NCBI GenBank assembly: GCA_016789405.1
Contig: JAEUPQ010000015.1
Span: forward strand, 230,204 to 294,203
Source of the DNA: Lysobacteraceae bacterium
Lineage (GTDB): Bacteria > Pseudomonadota > Gammaproteobacteria > Xanthomonadales > Xanthomonadaceae
Length of the DNA stretch: 64,000 nucleotides
Direction of reading: 5' to 3'
Each line of letters begins with the position of its first letter. Position 1 is the stretch's first letter. Below the pieces are notes generated by a model. That model worked only from the letters and a program-made list of their open reading frames with translations, made no database searches and was not told the origin of the DNA. A program made the position numbers and the translations under genes. Below are positions 19,518-32,310 of the stretch, one piece after another.

Positions 19518-21263
19518 TCAGCCGCCCTTGAACCCGCCACCGCCACCACGCGGGCCGCGATTGCCGCCGGGACGCGGACCTGCGGGGCGCGGGCCACCCG
19601 GACGGGCGCCGCCGGGACGCTGGCCGCCAGGCTTGCCGCCGCCGGGGCGGGGGCCGGCCTTCGGGCCACCCGGACGCGGGCCGCGCGGTTCGCCATAGGG
19701 ATTGAAACCGCCGCCGTGGGCGTGATCGGACGGGAAGCTCGGGGCATTGCCCGGATGGCCATAGGGCTTCGCCGCACGGGCGGGGCGGTTGCCGCCCGGC
19801 GCACCGGCTCCTGGGCCGCGCGGGCCGCGGGATTCGCCGAAGCCGCCCGGACCACGCTCGCCACCGAATCCACCGCCGGCCGGCCGGTCACCCTGCGGGC
19901 GCTTGGGACGTGGGCCGCCCGGGCCGCGGCTCTCGCCGCCGAAGCCGCCAGCATCGCGATCGCCGAACGGACGGTTGCCACCCGGCCGCGGACCGCCGGG
20001 ACGAGCGCCGGCAGGACGCGGGCCGCCGGGCTTCTTCGCGCCGAAGGGCTTCTTCGGGCCACGGCCGTCGGCATTGCGATGACCGGTCGGGCCGGTATCG
20101 ACGCCTTCCGGCACATACCAGGTGCGGAACGCGGCGGGATTGCCCTCGGGCAGCGGCTTCGGACCCTTGTCCTTGCGCTGCTTGAAGGGCTTGTTCTGCG
20201 ACTGGCGTGCGGCGGCTTCGCCGCTGACGGTGAGGTCGCCGCGCTTCTTCTTGTTGCCGAAACGGCCGCGATCTTCGCGGACGTGGTCGAAGCGGCGCAG
20301 CTCGCGCCCTTCGTCGGCAGTGTTGTGGCCGTTGACGTAGCCCTGTTGGCGACGTTCGCCCCCCACGTGCACGGTCGCCTTGGCGGCCTTGCGCTGGCCG
20401 ATCACCGGCTGCAGCGTCAGCGCCGGCGGCGGACCTTCTTCCAGGTTGAGCTTCTTGCGCAACGCGTCGACCTGGGCGGCCTGCAATTCCTGGCTCTGGC
20501 TGCGCAGCAGCGGCTGCGGCAGCGTGACGTCGCCGTAGCGGATCCGCTTCAGCCGGCTGACCTGGCAGCCCTGCGATTCCCACAGGCGGCGCACTTCGCG
20601 ATTGCGGCCTTCGCTGAGGGTGACGCGGAACCAGTCGTGCGAATCGGTGCCGCCGATGCGTTCGATCTCGTCGAACTTCGCCGGGCCGTCTTCCAGCGCG
20701 ACGCCGCGGCGCAGGCGGTCGACGAGCTTCTCGGACACTTCCTCTTCGCCTTCGGGGGCGCGGACGCGGCAGACGTACTCGCGTTCGATCTCGAACGAGG
20801 GATGCATCATCGCGTTGGCCAGTTCGCCGTCGGTGGTGAGCAGCAGCAGGCCGGTGGTGTTGATGTCGAGACGGCCGATCGCGATCCAGCGCGCGCCCTT
20901 GAGCACGGGCAGCGATTCGAAGATCGTCGGGCGGCCTTCGGGGTCTTCGCGGGTGGTGACTTCGCCTTCGGGCTTGTTGTAGATCAGCACGCGCGCCGGT
21001 TCGGTCAGCGCGCTGGCGACGAAGGTCTTGCCGTCGATCTCGATGCGATCGCCGCCCTTCACGCTCATGCCGACCTGCGCGGTCTCGCCGTTGACCTTGA
21101 CCATGCCGTCGGCGATGCGCTGTTCAAGCGCGCGGCGGGAGCCGAGGCCGGCCTGGGCGAGCACCTTGTGCAGGCGTTCCTCCAGCTTCGGGGCTTCGGT
21201 GGTGTCGGGCGTGTCCGCTCCGCGTTTCAGCGAGAGGGTGCGGGGGGCTTTGGGTTTGGTCAT
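19518..21263 (-). CDS. rluB: 23S rRNA pseudouridine(2605) synthase RluB with long Gly/Pro/Arg-rich tail
   Basis: A 581-aa RsuA/RluB-family enzyme that isomerises a uridine in helix 89-90 of 23S rRNA. It has an S4 RNA-binding domain at residues about 25-85 (LEERLHKVLAQAGLGSRRAL), then the catalytic domain with Asp133 in GRLDINTTGLLLLTTDGE and the family block EGRNREVRRLWESQGC. E. coli RluB has 291 residues; here an extra 290-residue tail starts near residue 290, basic at first, and from about 400 composed largely of GGPRP/GGNRP repeats. The start at 21263 lies one base past the scpB stop. scpA-scpB-rluB is a common gene order. Confidence 0.93.
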   Translation of the reverse strand: MTKPKAPRTLSLKRGADTPDTTEAPKLEERLHKVLAQAGLGSRRALEQRIADGMVKVNGETAQVGMSVKGGDRIEIDGKTFVASALTEPARVLIYNKPEGEVTTREDPEGRPTIFESLPVLKGARWIAIGRLDINTTGLLLLTTDGELANAMMHPSFEIEREYVCRVRAPEGEEEVSEKLVDRLRRGVALEDGPAKFDEIERIGGTDSHDWFRVTLSEGRNREVRRLWESQGCQVSRLKRIRYGDVTLPQPLLRSQSQELQAAQVDALRKKLNLEEGPPPALTLQPVIGQRKAAKATVHVGGERRQQGYVNGHNTADEGRELRRFDHVREDRGRFGNKKKRGDLTVSGEAAARQSQNKPFKQRKDKGPKPLPEGNPAAFRTWYVPEGVDTGPTGHRNADGRGPKKPFGAKKPGGPRPAGARPGGPRPGGNRPFGDRDAGGFGGESRGPGGPRPKRPQGDRPAGGGFGGERGPGGFGESRGPRGPGAGAPGGNRPARAAKPYGHPGNAPSFPSDHAHGGGFNPYGEPRGPRPGGPKAGPRPGGGKPGGQRPGGARPGGPRPAGPRPGGNRGPRGGGGGFKGG

Positions 21264-21264
21264 G

Positions 21265-22155
21265 TCATGCTCCGGTGCTGTCGTCGTCGTCGACGAGGGC
21301 GGTGTGGCTGTCGTCGGATGCCGGGTCGGCATCGTCTGCGGTGGTGGGGGTATCGGCGGCGGATTCGCCGTCGACGTCGGAAAGCGTGGTCTCGGGCGTG
21401 TCGTCGCCGTCGATGAGGTCGGTGTGTTCGGACTCGGTGGTGCCGCCGTCGCTCGCGTCGCCGGCGGTGGCGTCGTGTGCCACGGTTTCGTCGGCGTCGT
21501 CGTTGGCGGCACCGTCCCCGAGTTGTGCGTCGCTCGAATCGATGTCCTGCACGCCTGCTGCGATGCTGCCGTCGGCCGCGGGCTTGGGCGCGTCGGGATC
21601 GGTGAACGACAACTGCGGATCCAGTTCGCCGAAATCCTTCAGTTCGGACAGCGGCGGCAACTGGTCGAGGCTCTTGAGGCCGAAGTAGTCGAGGAAGATC
21701 TTGGTCGTGCCGAGCAGTTCGGGCTTGCCGGGAACATCGCGGTGGCCGACGGTGCGGATCCACTCGCGCTCTTCCAGCGCCTTGATGATGTTGCTGCTGA
21801 CGGCGACGCCGCGGACCTGCTCGATCTCGCCGCGGGTGATCGGCTGGCGGTAGGCGATGATCGCCAGGGTTTCGAGCGTGGCACGCGTGTACCGGGTCTG
21901 GCGCTCGGTCCACAGGCGGGCCACCCAGGCATGCACGTCCTGCTGTACCTGGAAGCGCCAGCCGGATGCCGTCTCGACCAGCTCGATGCCGCGCGTGGCG
22001 CACTGCTCGCGCAGGTCGTCGAGCGCCTGTTCGATGCTGCCGTCCGGCGCCGGTTCGTCCAGCGTGAACAGGCCGCGCAGCTGCGCGAGCGTCAGCGGCT
22101 GGGTGGCCGCGAGCAGCGCGGCTTCGACGATGCGGGTGATGAAGGCTTGTTCCAT
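21265..22155 (-). CDS. scpB: Chromosome segregation/condensation protein ScpB
   Basis: A 296-aa kleisin-associated winged-helix protein of the SMC-ScpAB condensin complex. Two winged helices occupy about residues 1-160 (RATLETLAIIAYRQPITRGEIEQVRGV is the family hallmark). After residue about 185 the protein continues with a roughly 110-residue acidic Asp/Thr/Ser/Ala-rich tail that looks disordered. It lies between scpA (60 bp upstream) and rluB (1 bp downstream), indicating an operon. Confidence 0.94.
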   Translation of the reverse strand: MEQAFITRIVEAALLAATQPLTLAQLRGLFTLDEPAPDGSIEQALDDLREQCATRGIELVETASGWRFQVQQDVHAWVARLWTERQTRYTRATLETLAIIAYRQPITRGEIEQVRGVAVSSNIIKALEEREWIRTVGHRDVPGKPELLGTTKIFLDYFGLKSLDQLPPLSELKDFGELDPQLSFTDPDAPKPAADGSIAAGVQDIDSSDAQLGDGAANDDADETVAHDATAGDASDGGTTESEHTDLIDGDDTPETTLSDVDGESAADTPTTADDADPASDDSHTALVDDDDSTGA

Positions 22156-22215
22156 GGACCGGTTCGGCGTCGGTTCTCGCGGGGCGGTTGTCTGCGGGAA
22201 GGGTGTCGGAGGGGA

Positions 22216-23178
22216 TCAGCGGCTGTCGCCGGGGGCGGCGGACGATGCCTCGGTGGCGTCGTCGTCGAACTCGCTGGTCAGCTCGGGTATTTCGGTGTCG
22301 TTGTCGCCATCCTGCGCGGCCAGCGACTTGACGTAGATCGCGGCGAACGGCGTTTCCTGGACGATTTCCAGCAGGCGTTCCTTGGCCAGTTCGAGGATCG
22401 ACAGGAAGGTCACGACGACGCCGAGCTTGCCTTCGCGCGGTTCGAACAGCGATTCGAAGCGATGGAAGCTGCGGTCGCCGAGGCGGGTCAGCACGTCGGT
22501 CATCCGCTGGCGCACGCTCAGCGCATCGCGCTTGATCGCATGGCCGGTGAACAACTCGGCGCGCTTGAGCACGTCGTGCAGCGCCAGCAGCATTTCCTTC
22601 AGCTGCACCGGCGGCGGCTGCTTGACGCTGGCGCGGTCGGGCACGAAGGCCGACACCGGCGAGGTGTCGCGCTCCATGCGCGGCAGGGCGTCGATGTCTT
22701 CGGCGGCCTGCTTGAAGCGTTCGTAGTCCTGCAGGCGACGGACCAGGTCGGCGCGGGGGTCCTCCTCGGCGCCTTCTTCGGTCGGCGGACGGGGCAGGAG
22801 CATCCGCGACTTGATCTCGGCCAGGATCGCGGCCATGACCAGGTATTCGGCGGCCAGTTCGAAGCGCATGTCGCGCATCGCGCCGATGTAGTCCACGTAC
22901 TGGCGGGTGATCTCCGCGACCGGGATGTCCAGGATGTCGAGGTTCTGGCGGCGGATCAGGTAGAGCAGCAGGTCGAGCGGGCCCTCGAAGGCGTCGAGGA
23001 TGACTTCCAGTGCGTCCGGCGGGATGTAGAGATCCTGCGGAATCTGCAGGACCGGCTGGCCCAGCACTGTCGCCAGCCGCATTTCCTGCTGCTGGGGCAC
23101 CAGCGGCGACGCGCTTGCCGAAGCCGGCGCGGCAGGTCCGGACGCAATGTCGGCGTCGGACGCGGTGTCAGTGCTCAT
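22216..23178 (-). CDS. scpA: Chromosome segregation/condensation protein ScpA (kleisin)
   Basis: A 320-aa kleisin that bridges SMC heads and binds ScpB dimers. The N-terminal SMC-neck-binding region contains [31 protein letters not shown], and the C-terminal winged helix contains [21 protein letters not shown]. The first 35 residues are Ala/Ser/Asp-rich and probably disordered. It is first in scpA-scpB-rluB. Its partner smc lies 1.2 kb away on the opposite strand. Confidence 0.94.
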   Translation of the reverse strand: MSTDTASDADIASGPAAPASASASPLVPQQQEMRLATVLGQPVLQIPQDLYIPPDALEVILDAFEGPLDLLLYLIRRQNLDILDIPVAEITRQYVDYIGAMRDMRFELAAEYLVMAAILAEIKSRMLLPRPPTEEGAEEDPRADLVRRLQDYERFKQAAEDIDALPRMERDTSPVSAFVPDRASVKQPPPVQLKEMLLALHDVLKRAELFTGHAIKRDALSVRQRMTDVLTRLGDRSFHRFESLFEPREGKLGVVVTFLSILELAKERLLEIVQETPFAAIYVKSLAAQDGDNDTEIPELTSEFDDDATEASSAAPGDSR

Positions 23179-23546
23179 GCGGCTGGGTCATGGCGTTCGT
23201 CGGATGCCTCCGGGCGACCTTGCCGGATCGGCGGCGGCCAGGATGCAGGGATCGGCTCGGGTTGGAGGGGCGGAAACGACCAAGCGGCGCGGCATCCCAG
23301 GGGGGGGATGGCGGGCGGATGGAGTCGGAACCTGGGGCCGGGTGGGTGTGGCGGGTCGGGCGCGGATGCCGCCCTGCGGCTCCTGCGCGCCATCGACGGG
23401 TCGCCTCAGCCGGCCTCGAAACGATGCGGTGCCAAGAGTACGGGGTGGGGCGGCGCCTGTCCAGCCGGGTGAATGCCGCTCCGCTTGTCCCTATCCTTGC
23501 CCGGTTAGCCCGGTATGCCGGGCCCCCACACGGAGCAAACGATCAG
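23179..23546. other. Non-coding gap between divergent scpA and yciI
   Basis: A 368-bp G-rich gap that must carry promoters for both operons. I see no credible gene. A small hairpin, GCCCGG-TATG-CCGGGC, lies at 23508-23523, 23 bp before the yciI start. No convincing -35/-10 pair was found by eye. Confidence 0.5.
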
Positions 23547-23846
23547 ATGTGGTACGCCATCGAAGGCCATGACGGCCCCGACACCCTCGAACGCCGGCTG
23601 CAGTCCCGCCCCGCCCATCTTGCCCGTCTCGTCGCCCTGAAAGACGCCGGCCGCCTCCTGTTGGCCGGCCCGTGCCCTGCGATCGATGCCGAGGACCCGG
23701 GCCCGGCAGGATTCAGCGGCAGCATCGTCATCGCCGAGTTCGAATCGCTCGAGGCTGCCCGCGCCTGGGCCGACGCCGACCCCTACGTCGAGGCGGGGGT
23801 CTACGCCCGGGTCGATGTCCGGCCGTTCCGCAAGGTGCTGCCATGA
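23547..23846 (+). CDS. YciI family protein
   Basis: A 99-aa ferredoxin-like-fold protein of the YciI/YCII family. It begins [18 protein letters not shown] and has the conserved His (RPAHLARL) and Asp ([14 protein letters not shown]) that form the putative active site, then the family end [14 protein letters not shown]. The biochemical role is not established. The stop overlaps the bolA-like start by four bases (ATGA), a yciI-bolA order seen in many proteobacteria. Confidence 0.9.
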   Translation: MWYAIEGHDGPDTLERRLQSRPAHLARLVALKDAGRLLLAGPCPAIDAEDPGPAGFSGSIVIAEFESLEAARAWADADPYVEAGVYARVDVRPFRKVLP

Positions 23847-24163
23847 GCGGCGCGACCGGCGCCGGCCCGCTGCCTCCCCCGCCGGGGCAGATGCCCCGCG
23901 AACTGCGGGTCGAGGCGATCCGCCAGCGGCTGGAGGCCGCTTTCCAGCCGGTCGAGCTGGAGGTCTTCGACGACAGCCACCAGCACATCGGCCACGAAGG
24001 CGCTCGAGACGGCCGTGGCCATTACCGGGTGCGGGTCGTGAGCGCGGCTTTCGCCGGCATGAGCCCGGTGGCCCGCCACCAGGCGGTCTACGCGGCGGTC
24101 GACGACATGATGCAGAACGACATCCACGCACTGGCCATCCAGGCGTCCGCGCCGGTCGCCTGA
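23843..24163 (+). CDS. bolA: BolA family protein
   Basis: A 106-aa BolA/IbaG-type protein. After a Gly/Pro-rich start it has [32 protein letters not shown], where the conserved His residues can ligate a [2Fe-2S] cluster shared with a monothiol glutaredoxin, then [24 protein letters not shown] and the C-terminal IHALAIQA. BolA proteins act in Fe-S trafficking and in morphology or stress responses. An internal Met ([10 protein letters not shown]) is an alternative start. It is translationally coupled to yciI. Confidence 0.92.
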   Translation: MSGATGAGPLPPPPGQMPRELRVEAIRQRLEAAFQPVELEVFDDSHQHIGHEGARDGRGHYRVRVVSAAFAGMSPVARHQAVYAAVDDMMQNDIHALAIQASAPVA

Positions 24164-24264
24164 TCCACGATCTGCGATTGCCGCGCCGCGGGACTGGGGC
24201 CGGCGGCGTGTCACGGGGTCGAACATTGGTCGGACGGCCTCTGCGCCACGCGTCCGAGGGCGGC

Positions 24265-24270
24265 TATACT
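24265..24270 (+). promoter_or_regulatory. Possible -10 box upstream of smc
   Basis: TATACT stands out in the 238-bp gap before smc, 131 bp ahead of the start codon, but no good -35 hexamer is seen at the normal distance. An inverted repeat GCGTCAA/TTGACGC (24302-24308 and 24322-24328) follows it and could be an operator or leader hairpin. Confidence 0.3.
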
Positions 24271-24401
24271 GCAGCGTTCTGGCTTGGAACCGGCCAGGGT
24301 AGCGTCAATTTCTTCAATGATTTGACGCGCATTCCTCAACCGATTTCCCAACTACGGCGGTGGCGCTCCCGGGCGCCATCGGCAGGGTCCCCGATCAGCG
24401 C

Positions 24402-27400
24402 ATGCGCCTTTCCACGATCAAGCTCTCCGGCTTCAAGTCCTTCGTAGACCCGACGACCCTGCACCTGCCCACCAACATGACCGGTGTGGTCGGTCCGAAC
24501 GGTTGCGGCAAGTCCAACATCATCGACGCGATCCGCTGGGTGATGGGCGAGAGCGCCGCCAGCCGCCTGCGCGGCGACTCGCTGACCGACGTGATCTTCT
24601 CCGGCAGCTCCGCGCGCAAGCCGGTGTCGCAGGCCGCAGTCGAAATGATCTTCGACAACAGCGACCACGCCATCACCGGCGAATACGCCGCGTTCAACGA
24701 GATTTCGGTCAAGCGCACCGTCAGCCGCGACGGCCAGAGCAACTACTACCTCAACGGCACCAAGTGTCGCCGCCGCGACATCACCGATCTGTTCCTCGGC
24801 ACCGGCCTGGGCCCGCGCAGCTACTCGATCATCGAGCAGGGAATGATCTCGCAGATCATCGAGGCCAAGCCCGAGGAACTGCGCGTCTACCTCGAAGAGG
24901 CCGCCGGCATCTCCAAGTACAAGGAGCGTCGCAAGGAAACCGAGACCCGCATCCGCCACACCCGCGAGAACCTCGATCGCCTGAACGATCTCCGCGAAGA
25001 AGTCGGCAAGCAGCTCCAGCACCTTGCGCGCCAGGCGAAGCAGGCCGAGCAGTACCAGACCATCCAGGCCGAACGCCGGATCAAGGATGCCGAGTGGAAG
25101 GCGCTGGAATTCCGGGTGCTCGACACCCAGCTGCAGGGCCTGCGTGATCGGCTGATGCAGGAAGAAACCCGCCTGCAGCAGATCATCGCCGAGCAGCGCG
25201 AGGCCGAACGCCTGATCGAGGAAGGCCGCGCCAGCCGCGAGGCCGCAGCCGAAGCCTTGAACAAGGCCCAGGCCGAGGGATATGAAGTCGGCGGCACGCT
25301 GGCGCGCATCGAACAGCAGATCGCGCACCAGCGTGAACTCGGCCAGCGCCTGCAGCGCGCCCGCGAGGAAGCCCAGCAGGCCTTGTCCGAGATCGGCCTG
25401 CACATCGAAAACGACCAGCTGCGGCTGGACACCCTGCGTGCCGAGATCGCCGACGCCGAACCGCGCCTGGAGATGCTGCGCGAGGAGGACGGCGCCCGCC
25501 AGGAGTTCCTGCAGGAAGCCGAGGGCAAGCTGGCCGATTGGCAGCAGCGCTGGGACGGCCACAGCCGGGCCCAGGCCGAGGCTTCGCGCGCGGCCGAAGT
25601 GGAACGCACCAAGGTCGACTACCTCGATCGCCAGTCGGTGGACGCCGAGCGCCGCCGTGAGCAACTGAACAGCGAACGCAACGCGCTCGACGTGAACCTG
25701 CTGGCGGACGCCTTCGCCGACCTGCAGATGCAGCACGACGAGAAGAAGGCGGGCCTCGATGGGCTCAACGACGAACTGGAAACCCGCAAGCAGGCCGTGG
25801 TCGGCGTGCAGGACCAGGTGCGCAATGCGCAGGCCGAACTGGCCGACGTGCGCAAGCAGGTGCAGACCGCGCGCGGCCGCCTGTCTTCGCTGGAAACCCT
25901 GCAGCATGCCGCGCTGGGCCAGGAGCAGGGCGCGGCCGTGGCCTGGCTGAAGGCGCGCGGGCTGGATTCGGCGCAGCGCGTCGGCGAAGTGCTGCGCGTG
26001 GAGTCGGGCTGGGAGTTCGCCGTCGAGAGCGCACTGGGCCAGTTGATCGAAGGCGTGCTCATCGATGCCCCGGAGACGCTGGTCGAAGCGCTCGCCGATC
26101 TGGGCGAAGGGCGCCTGGCCCTGGTGTCGTCCGACGCCGGGGACGCCGTATTCGCGCCGACGTCGCTCGCGGCCAAGGTGCAGGGACCGCTGGCGATTCG
26201 TCGCCTGCTGGCCAAGCTGCATGCGGCCGAGACCCTGGCCGATGCCCGCGCGCTGCAGACGGGACTGGGCGAGGGCGAGTCGGTCATTACCCGCAGTGGC
26301 GAACGCATGGGCGACGGCTGGGTGCGCGTGAGCCGTTCCGGCGCCGCCAAGCAGGGCGCGCTGTTGCGCGAACGCGAGATCCAGGAGCTGCGCGTGCAGA
26401 TCGACACGCTGCAGCAGCGCGAGGCCGAACTCGATCGCGCCATTGCCGGCCTGCGCGACCAGATGCTGGTCGCCGAGCAGCAACGCGAAGATGCGCAGCG
26501 TTCGCTGTACCTTGCGCATCGCAACGTGTCCGAGCTCGCTGGCCAGCTGCAGGGCCAGAAGGGCAAGCTCGAATCGGCGCGTGCGCGGATCGAGAAGATC
26601 GACGCCGACCTGTCGCAGCTGATCGAAACCATCGATGCCAGCGCCGAGCAGGCCCGCGAGGCGCGTTCGCGTCTGGAAGAAGCGATCACGCGCATGGGCG
26701 AGCTGGAAAGCACGCGGCAGGCCCTCGAATCCGAACGCCGCGCGCTGGGCGATGCCCGCGATGCGGCGCGCCAGGCCGCGCGCGAATCACGCGACAGCGC
26801 GCATGCACTGGCACTCAACCTCGAATCGCAGCGAGCGCAGGTCGTGGCCCTGGCGCAGGCGCTGGAGCGCATGGGCGGGCAGCGCGGGCAGCTCGACAGC
26901 CGCCTCAGCGAACTGTCCTCGCAGCTGTCCGACGGTGATGCACCGGTCGTCGCGCTGGAAGAGCAGCGGCAGGTCGCGCTGGAGCAGCGCGTGCTGGCCG
27001 AACGCAACCTGTCCGCCGCGCGCGCCGCGCTGGAAGGCATCGACAATGAATTGCGCGGCTACGAGCAGACCCGTCACCAGCGCGACGAGCAATCCGTGGC
27101 GCAGCGCGAGGCCATCGGCCAGCGCAAGCTCGACCAGCAGGCGCTTGTGCTGAAGGCCGAGCAGCTGTCGGAGGCGGTGATCGCCGCGGGCTTCGTGCTC
27201 GACGACGTGCTCAACACGCTGACCGACGATGCCGACACGCGGACCTGGGAAAAGATCGTCACGGACTTCGACGCGCGCCTGCGCCGACTCGAACCCGTCA
27301 ACCTCGCAGCGATCCAGGAGCACGCCGAGGCCGCGCAGCGCAAGGAATATCTCGACGCGCAGGACGCCGACCTCACCTCCGCGCTGGAAACCCTGGAAGA

Positions 27401-27905
27401 AGCGATCCGCAAGATCGACCGCGAGACCCGCGGTCGCTTCAAGGACACCTTCGACCGGGTCAATTCGGGCGTGCAGGAGCTGTATCCGCGCCTGTTCGGC
27501 GGTGGCCATGCCTATCTGGAACTCACCGGCGAAGACCTGCTCGACACCGGCGTCGCGATCATGGCGCGCCCGCCGGGCAAGCGCGTGTCCAACATCTCGC
27601 TGCTGTCCGGCGGCGAAAAGGCGATGACCGCCGTGGCGCTGGTGTTCGCGATCTTCCAGCTGAACCCGGCGCCGTTCTGCCTGCTGGACGAGGTGGACGC
27701 GCCGCTCGACGAAGCCAACGTGGGCCGCTTCACCGCGATGGTCAGCGAGATGAGCCAGCACGTGCAGTTCCTCTTCGTCACACACAACAAGGCCACCATG
27801 GAGGCCGCGAACCAGCTGTGCGGCGTGACCATGCGCGAGCCGGGCGTCAGCCGCCTCGTCTCGGTCGATCTGGCCGAAGCCGCGCGCCTGGCCGGCGCCG
27901 CCTAA
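24402..27905 (+). CDS. smc: Chromosome partition protein SMC
   Basis: An 1167-aa condensin ATPase. The N-terminal head has Walker A GPNGCGKSN (residues 31-39), then a first coiled coil (about 170-490), a hinge (about 510-640), a second coiled coil (about 660-1000), and the C-terminal head with the signature LLSGGEKAM and Walker B FCLLDEVDAPLDEANV. SMC works with ScpA and ScpB, encoded just upstream on the other strand. The ATG at 24402 (MRLSTIKLSGFKSF) is the conserved N-terminus although the frame opens earlier. It is followed by zipA and ligA, a gene order shared by Pseudomonas and Xanthomonas. Confidence 0.97.
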   Translation: MRLSTIKLSGFKSFVDPTTLHLPTNMTGVVGPNGCGKSNIIDAIRWVMGESAASRLRGDSLTDVIFSGSSARKPVSQAAVEMIFDNSDHAITGEYAAFNEISVKRTVSRDGQSNYYLNGTKCRRRDITDLFLGTGLGPRSYSIIEQGMISQIIEAKPEELRVYLEEAAGISKYKERRKETETRIRHTRENLDRLNDLREEVGKQLQHLARQAKQAEQYQTIQAERRIKDAEWKALEFRVLDTQLQGLRDRLMQEETRLQQIIAEQREAERLIEEGRASREAAAEALNKAQAEGYEVGGTLARIEQQIAHQRELGQRLQRAREEAQQALSEIGLHIENDQLRLDTLRAEIADAEPRLEMLREEDGARQEFLQEAEGKLADWQQRWDGHSRAQAEASRAAEVERTKVDYLDRQSVDAERRREQLNSERNALDVNLLADAFADLQMQHDEKKAGLDGLNDELETRKQAVVGVQDQVRNAQAELADVRKQVQTARGRLSSLETLQHAALGQEQGAAVAWLKARGLDSAQRVGEVLRVESGWEFAVESALGQLIEGVLIDAPETLVEALADLGEGRLALVSSDAGDAVFAPTSLAAKVQGPLAIRRLLAKLHAAETLADARALQTGLGEGESVITRSGERMGDGWVRVSRSGAAKQGALLREREIQELRVQIDTLQQREAELDRAIAGLRDQMLVAEQQREDAQRSLYLAHRNVSELAGQLQGQKGKLESARARIEKIDADLSQLIETIDASAEQAREARSRLEEAITRMGELESTRQALESERRALGDARDAARQAARESRDSAHALALNLESQRAQVVALAQALERMGGQRGQLDSRLSELSSQLSDGDAPVVALEEQRQVALEQRVLAERNLSAARAALEGIDNELRGYEQTRHQRDEQSVAQREAIGQRKLDQQALVLKAEQLSEAVIAAGFVLDDVLNTLTDDADTRTWEKIVTDFDARLRRLEPVNLAAIQEHAEAAQRKEYLDAQDADLTSALETLEEAIRKIDRETRGRFKDTFDRVNSGVQELYPRLFGGGHAYLELTGEDLLDTGVAIMARPPGKRVSNISLLSGGEKAMTAVALVFAIFQLNPAPFCLLDEVDAPLDEANVGRFTAMVSEMSQHVQFLFVTHNKATMEAANQLCGVTMREPGVSRLVSVDLAEAARLAGAA

Positions 27906-27927
27906 TTTCTGTTTGGAGAACGACGCG

Positions 27928-28644
27928 ATGTCGGATATCTGGTTGTTGCGCATCGGTATCGTGATTGCCGGCGTGCTGTTGATGGCCGCGATCTACTTCT
28001 TCGGTCGCCCGGGCAAGCCGCGGCAGGGCCGCAAGCTCCGCGACGATGCGCAGGAACGCCCGCATCGCGAGCCGTCACTGGCCGATGCCTTCGCGCCGGA
28101 GCCGGGTTCCTTTCCGGCACCGACCGCTGGCATGCCGGTCGAGGACGCCCCGGCCGCCAGCGGGCCGGAAGTGGGCAGGCGCGATCGCGACGAGTTCGAC
28201 AAGATCGTCACCCTCTACGTCGCCGCTCGCGCGGATCAGGTGCTGCGTGGTCCGGACATCGTGGTCGCCGCGGAGAAGGCGGGCTTGAGCTACGGCTACA
28301 TGAACATCTTCCATCGGCTCGCCGACGGACGCTCCGACGGCAGCCCGATCTTCAGCGTCGCGAACATCAAGAAGCCCGGCAGCTTCGAGATGCACGACAT
28401 CCAGTCCATGGAAACGCCCGCCATCGCTTTCTTCCTGACCCTGCCGGCGCCGATCCCTGCGCTGGATGCCTGGGAAAAGATGCTGCCGACGGCGCAGCGC
28501 ATGGCCGAACTGCTCGATGGCGTGGTGCTCGACGAGTCGCGCAACGCGATCGGCCGCCAACGCATCGCGCACCTGCGCGACGAGTTGCGCGCCTACGATC
28601 GCCAGCACGAGGCGCCGCCGGTGTCGAGGAACACCCGCTGGTGA
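27928..28644 (+). CDS. zipA: Cell division protein ZipA
   Basis: A 238-aa divisome protein with an N-terminal membrane helix (WLLRIGIVIAGVLLMAAIYFF), a short Pro/Arg-rich linker (about residues 28-85) and a C-terminal FtsZ-binding domain from about residue 90 (YGYMNIFHRL, FSVANIKKPGSFEMHD, FFLTLPAP). It tethers FtsZ to the inner membrane. The linker is short compared with E. coli ZipA (328 aa). The start at 27928 is preceded by TTGGAGAA and lies 22 bp after smc. Confidence 0.94.
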   Translation: MSDIWLLRIGIVIAGVLLMAAIYFFGRPGKPRQGRKLRDDAQERPHREPSLADAFAPEPGSFPAPTAGMPVEDAPAASGPEVGRRDRDEFDKIVTLYVAARADQVLRGPDIVVAAEKAGLSYGYMNIFHRLADGRSDGSPIFSVANIKKPGSFEMHDIQSMETPAIAFFLTLPAPIPALDAWEKMLPTAQRMAELLDGVVLDESRNAIGRQRIAHLRDELRAYDRQHEAPPVSRNTRW

Positions 28645-28792
28645 CACGCGCTGGTGAAGCGAGGAGGTCTCCGGTGTCGCCTGTTGTTGGACGCTGGCGT
28701 GCGACCGTTGCCTGATGCGCTTCCACGCTGCTCGCCACCCCAGAAAATCCAGGTCGCAGCCGGCGAGACGGCGCCGCGCGATCATTGATTGA

Positions 28793-32181
<3,389 letters not shown>

Positions 32182-32310
32182 ATGGGCCGGGCGGCTGGCT
32201 GAACGACTCTCTGAATGATCGTCATATGACCGGTTGCTGCCCGGGCAAATTGACCGGCCATTCATGCGTATTGCCTACAGTGGAGCCACACATCCCGGGG
32301 GGCTGTTTCC

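Noticed and set aside
23179..23546. Possible small gene in the scpA-yciI gap.
   Set aside because: Frames there are Pro/Arg-rich without ribosome sites; more likely promoter DNA.
32250..32281. TTGACC...TACAGT as promoter of the DUF3011 gene.
   Set aside because: The spacing of 20 bp is outside the usual range, so I did not list it as a feature.
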